Positions 8,304-15,921 of a DNA stretch of 17,231 bases are shown piece after piece (the stretch's first letter is position 1; each line of letters opens with the position of its first letter). Under the pieces are notes generated by a model, which saw only the letters and a program-made list of their open reading frames with translations, did not search any database and had not been told where the DNA came from. The translations under genes and the position numbers were made by a program. This DNA is from an uncultured Bacteroidaceae bacterium (GTDB lineage Bacteria; Bacteroidota; Bacteroidia; Bacteroidales; Bacteroidaceae). Location of the stretch: contig CAJGDP010000031.1 in assembly GCA_904502235.1 (NCBI GenBank), positions 1 through 17,231 of the forward strand, in the 5' to 3' direction.

Positions 8304-9566
8304 ATGAATAGAATACTTAAAATACTGACGGTAGCGTTTCTTGCTTTTTTCTTGTCGTTCTCGGGGATTTCGGCGCAGAGTGCATCTGTAAAGAAAATGC
8401 GTGAACAGGCAGGAACGTTGCGTAAGGAGATAACCGAGAAGGAGAAGATATTGCTCTCGTCGCAGAAGGACGTTAAGAGCCGTTTGAATAACCTCGATAT
8501 AATTAATGCACAGATTAAGGAGGTGAAGACTCTTATAGGTCTGTTGCAGAACGAAGTCAAGGCTATTGAGAACGAAATAACTCTCTATGACCGTGAGATA
8601 GAACGTCAGGAGAAGATTGTGGAGCAGTCGCGCATGCAGTATGCCGAGGCTCTGCGCCGTGCACGTAAATACAGTAATTTCCAGAGTAAGATTGCATTTA
8701 TCTTTTCGGCAGACGATTTCAATACCATGGTCCGTCGTTACAGATACACCGGCGAATACATGAATGCCCACAAGAGACTTGCCGAAAGTCTCAAACTGCA
8801 GATTGCAACCCTTGAGGTGAAACGTGCAGGCTTGCAGGCAACGCATCTTCTCAAGAAGCAGTCGCTCAAAGAGCAGGATGCGGAACGTGCAAAATTGCAG
8901 TCGCTCGAAAGGGAACAGCGCAAGATTGTTGAGTCGCTGAAAAGGGAATCGAAACAGGTAGAACGCGAACTCAAGAAGAAACGTGCCGATCTGCAGAAAC
9001 TCAACAAGGCAATCGACCGTGAGATTGAACGTATCATAGCAGAAGAGAAGGCTGCAAAGAAGAGAGCCGAGGAGGCTAAGAAGAGCAGCGGTTCTTCTAC
9101 TAAAAAGGGAACTCCCGAATATAAGGAAGATGCCGGTATAGCTGCAATGTCTGGTTCGTTCCTGAATAACAAGAAGAAACTTCCTATACCTATAACAGGA
9201 CCTTATCTTGTTGTAGAGGGCTATGGAGTAAAGAATGCCATATCGGGTAAGGGAAATGTTCCCATCAATACAGGAGGTATTACTTTCGAGGGTAGTAAGG
9301 GTGCACAGGCGCGTTGTATCTTTGACGGAAAGGTAACCGCGGTACTCGATACCGGAAACTACATCTTTGTTCTTGTGCGTCACGGCAAGTATATTTCGGT
9401 ATATTGCAATCTTGCCAATGTGCGCGTGAGCGGAGGAGAGAATATAAAGGCAGGCGATATAATAGGTGATATTGCTGTCGATGCCAAGGAGGGTAATCCA
9501 CGTATGTTGTTCCAGTTGCGCGAAGAAAAGAAGAAACTCAATCCGGCAGAGTGGCTGAAAATGTAA
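8304..9566 (+). CDS. EnvC-like murein hydrolase activator (coiled coil + degenerate LytM/M23)
   Basis: The 420-residue protein has a signal peptide (cleavage near Ala24-Gln25), a long charged coiled coil (about 28-265, rich in Lys/Glu/Arg), a Ser/Lys linker and a C-terminal LytM/M23 domain (about 300-418). The arrangement is that of EnvC, which does not cut peptidoglycan itself but activates amidases at division sites. The LytM zinc ligands are degenerate: the usual HxH near the active site reads VYCNL, and the position of the LHFxI histidine reads LFQLR. This fits a non-catalytic activator. The domain ends in LNPAEWL, typical of the family. It follows the DUF4292 gene by 32 bases and the Sel1 gene begins 6 bases after its stop. 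An active endopeptidase is the less likely alternative. Confidence 0.9.
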   Translation: MNRILKILTVAFLAFFLSFSGISAQSASVKKMREQAGTLRKEITEKEKILLSSQKDVKSRLNNLDIINAQIKEVKTLIGLLQNEVKAIENEITLYDREIERQEKIVEQSRMQYAEALRRARKYSNFQSKIAFIFSADDFNTMVRRYRYTGEYMNAHKRLAESLKLQIATLEVKRAGLQATHLLKKQSLKEQDAERAKLQSLEREQRKIVESLKRESKQVERELKKKRADLQKLNKAIDREIERIIAEEKAAKKRAEEAKKSSGSSTKKGTPEYKEDAGIAAMSGSFLNNKKKLPIPITGPYLVVEGYGVKNAISGKGNVPINTGGITFEGSKGAQARCIFDGKVTAVLDTGNYIFVLVRHGKYISVYCNLANVRVSGGENIKAGDIIGDIAVDAKEGNPRMLFQLREEKKKLNPAEWLKM

Positions 9567-9572
9567 TATCCC

Positions 9573-10466
9573 ATGAAGGCTTGTCGTTATAGGTATGGTA
9601 TCATCCTATTGCTGTTGATGCTATGTGCTTTGCCGTCTTTTGGCAATACTATTGTTGAAGATAATGATAGCATAGACACTGTAACCTTGGAATATTGTCG
9701 TAGCAGGAACGCGGAAGCAACAAACTACTATAATAACGGTCATTACGTTTCAGCAACGGAGTGCTGGAGCGAATTGTTGGAATTTGATTATCCTCCGGCC
9801 TTTACAAATCTGGGTATTGCCTATATGAATGCTTTGGGGGTAGCCCGTAATCACGAAAAGGCTTTTACTCTTTTTTTTAGAGCTGCAGACATGGGAGAGC
9901 CTACAGCATTGTTGCATCTCGGTTCAATGTATATGTTGGGGATTCATGTGGCACAGAACGATTCTCTTGCATTCTGCTATTATAGCCGTTCCGCACAGTT
10001 AGGCAGTGCCGCAGCCATGAATGTTCTGGGCAGATTCTATAAGGAAGGGCGATTTGTTGAAGCCGACGTGGTTGCTGCCCGTAAGTGGTTAAGGCAGTCT
10101 GCACTGCAGGATGATGCCGAAGGTTTGTATTTATATGGCGTTTTGCTCGCTAAAACCAATCCCGACTTCAAGGACGAGGAACTCGGTTATGCCATGAATT
10201 GTATTTATCGCGCAGCAGGAAAGGGGCATCGTGATGCTCTTGTGCTGATAATGAATGCAGCAATACGGAATAACGATTATGCGCAGGTTTATAGGTGTGC
10301 AACGGCTCTGCATTCCCAAGGCGATAACCTTGGCACAAAAGTTCTTGGGGATTGTTATCGTTATGGATATGTTGTCAGACGTAACAATACACGGGCAAGA
10401 GAACTGTATCGTCAGTCTGCCGATGGCGGAAATGAGGAGGCGAGAAAAATCCTTGAGAAATGGTGA
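9573..10466 (+). CDS. Exported Sel1-repeat (TPR-like) protein
   Basis: The 297-residue product has a signal peptide (MKACRYRYGIILLLLMLCALPSFG) followed by several Sel1-like repeats, visible as A-x2-LG-x2-Y units: AFTNLGIAYMNALGVARNHE, ALLHLGSMYMLGIHVAQNDS, AMNVLGRFYKEGRFVEADVV and, near the end, GTKVLGDCYRYGYVVRRNNT. Sel1 repeats bind proteins; there is no enzyme domain. It starts 6 bases after the EnvC-like gene and is probably the last gene of that operon, ending before a convergent hairpin. A periplasmic adaptor for the envelope machinery is a reasonable inference, but partners are unknown. Confidence 0.88.
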   Translation: MKACRYRYGIILLLLMLCALPSFGNTIVEDNDSIDTVTLEYCRSRNAEATNYYNNGHYVSATECWSELLEFDYPPAFTNLGIAYMNALGVARNHEKAFTLFFRAADMGEPTALLHLGSMYMLGIHVAQNDSLAFCYYSRSAQLGSAAAMNVLGRFYKEGRFVEADVVAARKWLRQSALQDDAEGLYLYGVLLAKTNPDFKDEELGYAMNCIYRAAGKGHRDALVLIMNAAIRNNDYAQVYRCATALHSQGDNLGTKVLGDCYRYGYVVRRNNTRARELYRQSADGGNEEARKILEKW

Positions 10467-10478
10467 TTCAGATAAAAT

Positions 10479-10508
10479 CAACGAGGTTGTGCGTGCACAA
10501 CCTCGTTG
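10479..10508 (-). terminator. Hairpin terminator between the convergent Sel1 gene and argC
   Basis: CAACGAGGTTGTGC and its exact complement GCACAACCTCGTTG are separated by two bases (GT), so in practice a 12-bp stem with a 6-base loop. On the minus strand the stem is followed by ATTTTATC, a moderately U-rich tail, so it best terminates argC, whose stop is at 10514. It may also stop transcription from the Sel1 gene, although the plus-strand tail is not T-rich. Confidence 0.75.
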
Positions 10509-10513
10509 TATGT

Positions 10514-11482
10514 TCAGAAACCTGATGGCTTGAATTGTAGTCCCACGGTTTCGGCAAGTCCGAACAGCAGGTTCATGTTATGCACCGCCTGTCCGCTTGC
10601 TCCCTTGAGCATGTTGTCGATAACCGATGTTATAAGCAGTTTGTTGCCATGTTTTTCAAGGTGTATCAAGCATTTGTTGGTGTTGAGCACCTGTTTCAAA
10701 TCCAATGGCTTGCTTACTATATGTGTGAATGAATCACGGTCGTAATAACTCTCGTACATCTTGTAGATTGTCTCTATGTCGAGGTCGCACTTAACCACCA
10801 GTGTCGCGAATACTCCACGTGGGAAATCACCACGATAGGGAATGAAATCTATTGAACCGTCATAATCGGGCTGCAGCTGCTTGATGCTCTGCATAATCTC
10901 CGGAATATGCTGGTGCTGGAATGGACGGTATACCGAGATGTTGTTGTTTCTCCAGCTGCTGCGTGTGGCTTCCGACTGGTGTGCTCCTTCGCCAGTACAT
11001 CCCATTATTGCATTGACCGATATGTCGCCCTTCAGCAACTGTTCCTTTGCCAATGGCAACAGACCCAATTCAATACATGTGGCAAAACCACCGGGATTTG
11101 CTACATAACGGCTCTTGCATGTGGCGCGACGGTTCAATTCGGGCAAACCATATATAAAGTCGTGGTCGTGACTCTTTATACGGTAGTCCATTGAAAGGTC
11201 TATTATTTTCATTTCATCGGGGAAAGCATGGCTTTCAATGAATTTGCGTGTCTCGCCATGGGCTGTGCAGAAGAACAGCAGGTCTATCTCCTCAAAAGGC
11301 ATCTTGTCGGTGAACACAAGGTCTGTGTCTCCGTGCAGCCCGGAATGGACATCTGCAATGCGGTTTCCTGCATTACTGTTGCTATGTATGAACTTTATCT
11401 CAACTTCGGGGTGATAAACCAGCAGACGAATCAATTCGCCGGCTGTATATCCTGCACCACCGATAATACCAACTTTAATCAT
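10514..11482 (-). CDS. argC: ArgC-family N-acyl-gamma-glutamyl-phosphate reductase lacking the catalytic cysteine
   Basis: This 322-residue protein is a full-length ArgC of the Bacteroidetes type. ArgC makes N-acyl-glutamate semialdehyde from the acyl phosphate with NADPH, through a cysteine thioester, in arginine synthesis. The Rossmann motif GIIGGAGYTAGE (5-16), RGDFPRG (217-223), the active-site HQHIPEI (190-196) and the C-terminal GASGQAVHNMN are intact. The nucleophile motif, normally NPGC[FY], reads VANPGGFATC: residue 132 is Gly (GGT, 11087-11089) instead of Cys. The next conserved loop, normally S-T-G-A-G, reads CTGEG (162-166). The frame is otherwise undamaged. It starts 19 bases after argR and is probably in its operon; no argG, argD or argB is nearby. 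It may be an inactive or repurposed paralogue. Confidence 0.92.
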   Translation of the reverse strand: MIKVGIIGGAGYTAGELIRLLVYHPEVEIKFIHSNSNAGNRIADVHSGLHGDTDLVFTDKMPFEEIDLLFFCTAHGETRKFIESHAFPDEMKIIDLSMDYRIKSHDHDFIYGLPELNRRATCKSRYVANPGGFATCIELGLLPLAKEQLLKGDISVNAIMGCTGEGAHQSEATRSSWRNNNISVYRPFQHQHIPEIMQSIKQLQPDYDGSIDFIPYRGDFPRGVFATLVVKCDLDIETIYKMYESYYDRDSFTHIVSKPLDLKQVLNTNKCLIHLEKHGNKLLITSVIDNMLKGASGQAVHNMNLLFGLAETVGLQFKPSGF

Positions 11483-11501
11483 ATATAATATTCTGTTTTT
11501 G

Positions 11502-11984
11502 TCAAATGTTCGGGATTATGTTTCTCAAAACTTTCAGAACGCTTCCCTTTGTCGTATCTTCCGCAATGATAAGCATTACCGTATCATCGCCTGCTATAGT
11601 TCCTATGATTTCCGGAAAATCGCAGTTGTCGATATTGTAAGCCAATGTTCCGGCATAGCTCGGTTTTGTGCGGATAACAGCAATGTTTCCTGAAAATCTT
11701 ATGGACAGGAAACCGTTGGCTTCCTGCTGGGCTGTAACCGGATGGATGTTGCTGTCGTTTTCGTCGTGGCGGAATCTATGCTGGCGTGGAAGCTGATATT
11801 TGTATCGTCCTTCAGCGGCAACAGTCTTTACCACACGCAACTGATGCAGATCGCGTGAGAGAGTTGCCTGTGTCAGTTTGAAACCCTCTTTGGCAAGCTC
11901 CTTCAACAATTCGTCCTGGCTGCCTATATCCTGTGTTGAAAGTATGAGTCTTATGGCGTCGAGCCTTGAGTTTTTGACTTTCAT
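11502..11984 (-). CDS. argR: Arginine repressor ArgR
   Basis: The 160-residue product has the two-domain layout of ArgR. The N-terminal winged helix includes LTQATLSRDLHQLRVVK (37-53, with the SRDL recognition-helix signature). The C-terminal domain, which forms the hexamer and binds arginine, has FPEIIGTIAGDDTVMLI (123-139) with the conserved GTIAGDD arginine-contact motif. ArgR binds ARG boxes upstream of arginine genes when arginine is abundant. It lies 28 bases after ino1 and 19 bases before argC on the same strand. In Bacteroides argR usually heads an arginine gene cluster; here only argC remains beside it and ino1 sits upstream. No damage is visible, so the repressor itself should work. 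Confidence 0.95.
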   Translation of the reverse strand: MKVKNSRLDAIRLILSTQDIGSQDELLKELAKEGFKLTQATLSRDLHQLRVVKTVAAEGRYKYQLPRQHRFRHDENDSNIHPVTAQQEANGFLSIRFSGNIAVIRTKPSYAGTLAYNIDNCDFPEIIGTIAGDDTVMLIIAEDTTKGSVLKVLRNIIPNI

Positions 11985-12012
11985 CTCTGTTTCTGTTGTC
12001 TTGTGTCTGTGC

Positions 12013-13314
12013 TTAGTCGAGTTCCTGGTCGGCCTCGTATCCCGCGAATTCGCGTATCTTGTTCTTTAGCATGGCAAACTGCTTGAAGAGGTCGTGTACA
12101 GGTTTTTCACCATCCTTGTGCATAGGAGCCTTGCAATAGAACGACATGAATTCCTGTATGCCGTATTCGCTTGCACGCAGAGCAACGTCACTGAACAGAA
12201 TAAGGTCAAGTACCAATGGCGCAGCCAATATGGAGTCGCGGCAAAGGAAATTTACCTTTATGGTCATAGGATAACCCATCCAACCGAAAATATCGATATT
12301 GTCCCAGCTCTCCTTCTCGTCTCCGCGTGGAGGGTAGTAGTTGATGCGTACCTTGTGGTAAATGTCGCTGTAGAGGTCGGGATATACATCGCTGTCGAGG
12401 ATATTTTCGAGTGCCGATGTCTTGCTGCGGCGTTTTGTCTCAAAGTTTTCGGGATTGTCGAGTACCAGACCGTCGCGGTTGCCAAGTATATTTGTAGAGA
12501 ACCAGCCTGTTACACCCAGCTGACGTGTGAAGAATGCCGGTGCAAGAATGGTTTTCATCATTGTCTGTCCACTCTTGAAGTCCTTACCTGTGATAGGAGT
12601 CTTTGTCTCTTCGGCAAGCTCCCACATGGCAGGAATATCCACACAAAGGTTAGGCGCACCCATTACGAATGGGCAACCCTCGCGCATTGCCGCATAGGCA
12701 TAGCACATACTGGGCGCAATGTTCGCAACATCGTTTGCCTTCATCGCTGCTTCAAAAGCCTTTATGCTGCCATGAACCTCGTCGTTGCGTGGAATGAATT
12801 TTTCTGTACTTGCAATCCATATAACCACAACACGTTCGCAACCATTCTCTTCTTTGAAACTGCGGATGTCTTCACGCAACTGTTCTGTCAAATCCCAACG
12901 GCTGTCGCCGGTCTTTACATTAGGACCGTCGATATTGCTTGCATAGTTCTTGTCGAACAGAGCCTTGTATGGACGTATGGCTTTCAACTCATCCTTTACG
13001 GGTTCTATATCCTGAAGTTTGAGTACATTTGCCTTTATGGCAGCATCATATGCGTCATCCTCGTACAAATCCCATGCACCGAATACAATGTCGTTGAGTT
13101 CTGCAATAGGAATAATGTCCTTTACCTCCTTATAGCACTTTTCCTTACCCTTGCCTATACGCATTATGCCTTCGCAAGCAAATGAACCTACCGGTTTTGC
13201 AAGTCCCTTGCGTGCCATCAATGTTCCAATGATAGTAGTTGTTGTTACCGCACCCAGTCCCACACACATAACGCCAAGTTTTCCATTGGCAGGTCTTACA
13301 ATATTCTCTTTCAT
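12013..13314 (-). CDS. ino1: Inositol-3-phosphate (myo-inositol-1-phosphate) synthase
   Basis: The 433-residue product is an NAD-dependent synthase that converts glucose 6-phosphate to inositol phosphate. Motifs seen are the N-terminal Rossmann segment LGVMCVGLGAVTTTTIIG (13-30), ITGKDFKSGQT (241-251), NILGNRDG (275-282), KRRSK (294-298) and DSILAAPLVLDL (360-371), which match the family's NAD-binding and catalytic core. The length fits the prokaryotic Bacteroidetes form. The ATG at 13314 is chosen over a TTG at 13341 that would add nine unlikely residues. In Bacteroides this enzyme feeds synthesis of inositol phospholipids and inositol sphingolipids; there the usual neighbours are lipid synthases, which are absent here. 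It is the first gene of the minus-strand group with argR and argC. Confidence 0.95.
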   Translation of the reverse strand: MKENIVRPANGKLGVMCVGLGAVTTTTIIGTLMARKGLAKPVGSFACEGIMRIGKGKEKCYKEVKDIIPIAELNDIVFGAWDLYEDDAYDAAIKANVLKLQDIEPVKDELKAIRPYKALFDKNYASNIDGPNVKTGDSRWDLTEQLREDIRSFKEENGCERVVVIWIASTEKFIPRNDEVHGSIKAFEAAMKANDVANIAPSMCYAYAAMREGCPFVMGAPNLCVDIPAMWELAEETKTPITGKDFKSGQTMMKTILAPAFFTRQLGVTGWFSTNILGNRDGLVLDNPENFETKRRSKTSALENILDSDVYPDLYSDIYHKVRINYYPPRGDEKESWDNIDIFGWMGYPMTIKVNFLCRDSILAAPLVLDLILFSDVALRASEYGIQEFMSFYCKAPMHKDGEKPVHDLFKQFAMLKNKIREFAGYEADQELD

Positions 13315-13361
13315 TATCGTAATTTTTCTTTTATTCAGCAAAATAATCGCTTTTTGTTGAA

Positions 13362-13369
13362 CAAACCTA
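13362..13369 (-). promoter_or_regulatory. -7 promoter element for the ino1-argR-argC group
   Basis: On the minus strand this reads TAGGTTTG, a full match to TAnnTTTG. A start of transcription near 13355 would give a leader of about 40 bases to the ATG at 13314. The -33 element about 19-20 bases further upstream is weak. Confidence 0.5.
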
Positions 13370-13579
13370 AAAAAAAGGTAAAATGTTCTCTTAAATTAAA
13401 TAAAATTTCACTTTGACCATTAATAAAGCCGTGATAAACGACATTTTATATATCAAAAAGAGCAAATATGAATTTTTATGAATGTTTCTATGCGAAGATA
13501 AGGTTTATGTATATGAAAACAAAATATAGTCCCAAAAACATTTGTATGGTAACATAGGTGTCTATTGTGAAAAACTGAT

Positions 13580-13587
13580 TATCTTTG
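13580..13587 (+). promoter_or_regulatory. -7 promoter element for the GH92 gene
   Basis: TATCTTTG matches TAnnTTTG exactly. A start of transcription about 6 bases downstream would fall at about 13593, so the ATG at 13595 would be almost leaderless and the ATG at 13607 would have a leader of about 13 bases. This is one reason for preferring 13607 as the gene start. The -33 region is poor. Confidence 0.5.
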
Positions 13588-13606
13588 AAAAAATATGGAA
13601 ACGCTC

Positions 13607-15886
13607 ATGAAAAAAGCACTTTATATATTATTGTTCCTTGCATCTGTCGTATATGGACAGAAGCAGGATTATGTACAGTATGTAAATCCACTGATGGGTA
13701 CGCAGTCTTCGTTTGAACTATCGGCTGGGAATACCTATCCTGCCATTGCTATGCCGTGGGGAATGAATTTCTGGACTCCGCGAACAGGCAGAATGGGGGA
13801 TGGCTGGCAGTATACATACACATCCAACAGGATATATGGCTTTGAACAGACGCATCAGCCAAGTCCTTGGATAAACGATTACGGACAGTTCTCCATTATG
13901 CCTGTGGTTGGAATGCCGTCGATGGATGAGGCTGAACGTGCAAGCTGGTTCTCACATAAGAGCGAGGAGGCGCATCCGCACTATTACAAGATATATCTTG
14001 CCGACTATGACATTGTTACAGAGATAACGCCGACAGAACGTGCGGCAATGTTCCGTTTTACATTTCCGGAGGCGGACTCCTATGTGGTGATAGATGCCTA
14101 TGACAACGGTTCGTATATCAGGATAATTCCCGAGGAAAACAAAATAGTAGGCTATACGACACGTAACAGCGGTGGAGTACCTGAAAATTTCCGTAACTAC
14201 TTTGTGGTGCAGTTCGACACACCGTTTGAGTATTGCGGAACATTTGCAGGCAACGGGGGTACCGACAGGATAACTCTTGCCAAAGACAGATTGAGCAGCG
14301 ATGCTTTCCATACGGGGGCAGTGGTGGGATTTTCCACAAAGCGTGGTGAAGTTGTGCATGCAAGAGTGGCATCATCGTTCATAAGCATAGAACAGGCCGA
14401 GATTAATTTGCAGGAATTGGGCAATGATACATTCGATGCCCTTGTAGCAAAAGGGCACTCCCGTTGGAACGAGGTGCTTGGAAAAATAGAAGTTGACGGA
14501 ACAACGGACCAGATGCGTACATTCTATTCGTGCCTTTACCGCTCCTTGCTTTTTCCACGCAAGTTCTACGAAATATCACCTTCGGGAGATATAGTGCATT
14601 ACAGTCCATATAACGGTAAGGTAGAAAACGGCTATTTATATACCGATACCGGTTTCTGGGATACATTCCGTTCACTTTTCCCTTTGTTGAATCTTGTCTA
14701 TCCGTCTGTAAACAAGGAGATACAGGAAGGTCTGCTAAATGCTTACCGCGAGAGCGGATTCTTTCCTGAGTGGGCAAGTCCGGGGCATCGCAACTGTATG
14801 GTAGGAAACAATTCCGCGTCGGTGCTTGCCGATGCCTTTGTAAAGGGTGTGCGTGTGGAAGATTCGAAAACGTTGTATGACGGACTTTTGCATGGTACAA
14901 CCGCTGTGCATCCTACAGTGCCTTCAACAGGCAGATTGGGTTATGGATATTACAATAAATTGGGCTACGTACCATGTGATGCCGGAATAAATGAAAGCGC
15001 GGCACGTACTCTTGAGTATTCTTATAACGACTGGTGTATCCTGCAGGTGGCAAAGGCATTGAACCGTCCAAAGAAGGAACTGCGTGAACTGGAAAAGCGT
15101 GCGATGAATTATAGAAATCTTTTCCACAAGGAGTATAATCTTATGTGTGGACGAAAACTCGACGGTTCGTTCGAGGAGGGCTTTTCACCCTTGAAGTGGG
15201 GTGGTAACTTCACCGAGGGCAACTGCTGGCACTATACATGGTCGGTGTTCCACGATGTACAGGGGCTTGTAGACCTTATGGGTGGCAAGGAAGCCTTTGT
15301 GCAGATGCTCGACTCTGTTTTTGCCGTACCACCGCATTACGACGACAGTTACTACGGTTTTCCCATCCACGAGATACGTGAAATGACCGTAATGAACATG
15401 GGAAACTATGCACACGGCAATCAGCCCATACAACATATGATATATCTCTACAATTATGCCGGAGCACCTTGGAAGGCGCAGTACCGTGTGCGCCAGGTTA
15501 TGGAGAGGATGTATTCACCCACACCCGATGGCTATTGTGGTGATGAGGACAACGGACAGACATCGGCATGGTATGTGTTCTCGGCATTGGGATTCTACCC
15601 CGTGTGTCCTGCAAGTGATGAGTATGTGCTTGGTGCACCGCTGTTCAGGCATGCTGTAATAAATCTCGAAAACGGCAACAGAATTGTCATAGATGCTCCG
15701 CAGAATAGCAAAGATAATTTGTATATTGGCAAGATGCTTTTTAATGGCAAGGAATATAGTCGTAATTATCTTAAGCACAGTGCTCTGTCGGGCGGTGCAA
15801 ACCTCTATTTCGAAATGTTGCCGCACCACGTCGAAACACGTGGCACGGCAACCGATGATATGCCTTATTCCTTCTCAAATGAGTGA
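13607..15886 (+). CDS. Secreted GH92 family alpha-mannosidase
   Basis: The 759-residue product has a signal peptide (MKKALYILLFLASVVYG, cleavage before Gln) and no lipobox. It matches glycoside hydrolase family 92, calcium-dependent inverting exo-alpha-mannosidases that trim mannan and N-glycans. The N-domain opens with QYVNPLMGTQSSFELSAGNT. The catalytic domain has GFWDTFRSLFPL, TEGNCWHYTW (general acid Glu537), FPIHEIREM (His588, Glu589) and GDEDNGQTSAWY (Asp646 and Asp648, general base pair). The spacing 537-588-646/648 equals that of the catalytic residues I recall for BT3990 (533-584-642/644), so all key residues appear intact. Linkage preference cannot be read from sequence. It has its own promoter, no SusC/SusD pair beside it, and converges on a small exported protein gene. 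Confidence 0.95.
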   Translation: MKKALYILLFLASVVYGQKQDYVQYVNPLMGTQSSFELSAGNTYPAIAMPWGMNFWTPRTGRMGDGWQYTYTSNRIYGFEQTHQPSPWINDYGQFSIMPVVGMPSMDEAERASWFSHKSEEAHPHYYKIYLADYDIVTEITPTERAAMFRFTFPEADSYVVIDAYDNGSYIRIIPEENKIVGYTTRNSGGVPENFRNYFVVQFDTPFEYCGTFAGNGGTDRITLAKDRLSSDAFHTGAVVGFSTKRGEVVHARVASSFISIEQAEINLQELGNDTFDALVAKGHSRWNEVLGKIEVDGTTDQMRTFYSCLYRSLLFPRKFYEISPSGDIVHYSPYNGKVENGYLYTDTGFWDTFRSLFPLLNLVYPSVNKEIQEGLLNAYRESGFFPEWASPGHRNCMVGNNSASVLADAFVKGVRVEDSKTLYDGLLHGTTAVHPTVPSTGRLGYGYYNKLGYVPCDAGINESAARTLEYSYNDWCILQVAKALNRPKKELRELEKRAMNYRNLFHKEYNLMCGRKLDGSFEEGFSPLKWGGNFTEGNCWHYTWSVFHDVQGLVDLMGGKEAFVQMLDSVFAVPPHYDDSYYGFPIHEIREMTVMNMGNYAHGNQPIQHMIYLYNYAGAPWKAQYRVRQVMERMYSPTPDGYCGDEDNGQTSAWYVFSALGFYPVCPASDEYVLGAPLFRHAVINLENGNRIVIDAPQNSKDNLYIGKMLFNGKEYSRNYLKHSALSGGANLYFEMLPHHVETRGTATDDMPYSFSNE

Positions 15887-15921
15887 ATATTTTTACGTCA
15901 ATAAGTTTTTTAAGATGACCA

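Larger units (their letters stand above)
13315..13606. promoter_or_regulatory. AT-rich divergent intergenic region between ino1 and the GH92 gene
   Basis: About 290 bases, very AT-rich, carry promoters in both directions. For ino1 (minus) a -7 box TAGGTTTG is read from 13369 to 13362, with no good -33 TTG. For GH92 (plus) a -7 box TATCTTTG lies at 13580-13587. An imperfect ARG-box-like sequence lies at 13467-13484. I see no coding frame or RNA gene here. Confidence 0.55.

Noticed and set aside
8277..9383. 368-codon open frame on the minus strand
   Set aside because: Antisense to the EnvC-like gene; the Leu/Phe/Cys-rich translation is the mirror of Lys/Glu-rich coiled-coil codons.
12094..13185. 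363-codon open frame on the plus strand
   Set aside because: It is antisense to ino1, whose protein has clear family motifs; the plus frame gives a Cys- and Tyr-rich product with no recognisable domain.
15391..15450. GNQP in the GH92 protein, where many family members have GNEP, considered as loss of the general acid (as in mannose-phosphate uncapping enzymes)
   Set aside because: Residue spacing against the BT3990 catalytic set places the general acid at Glu537 in TEGNCWHYTW, which is intact; GNQP is a different position.
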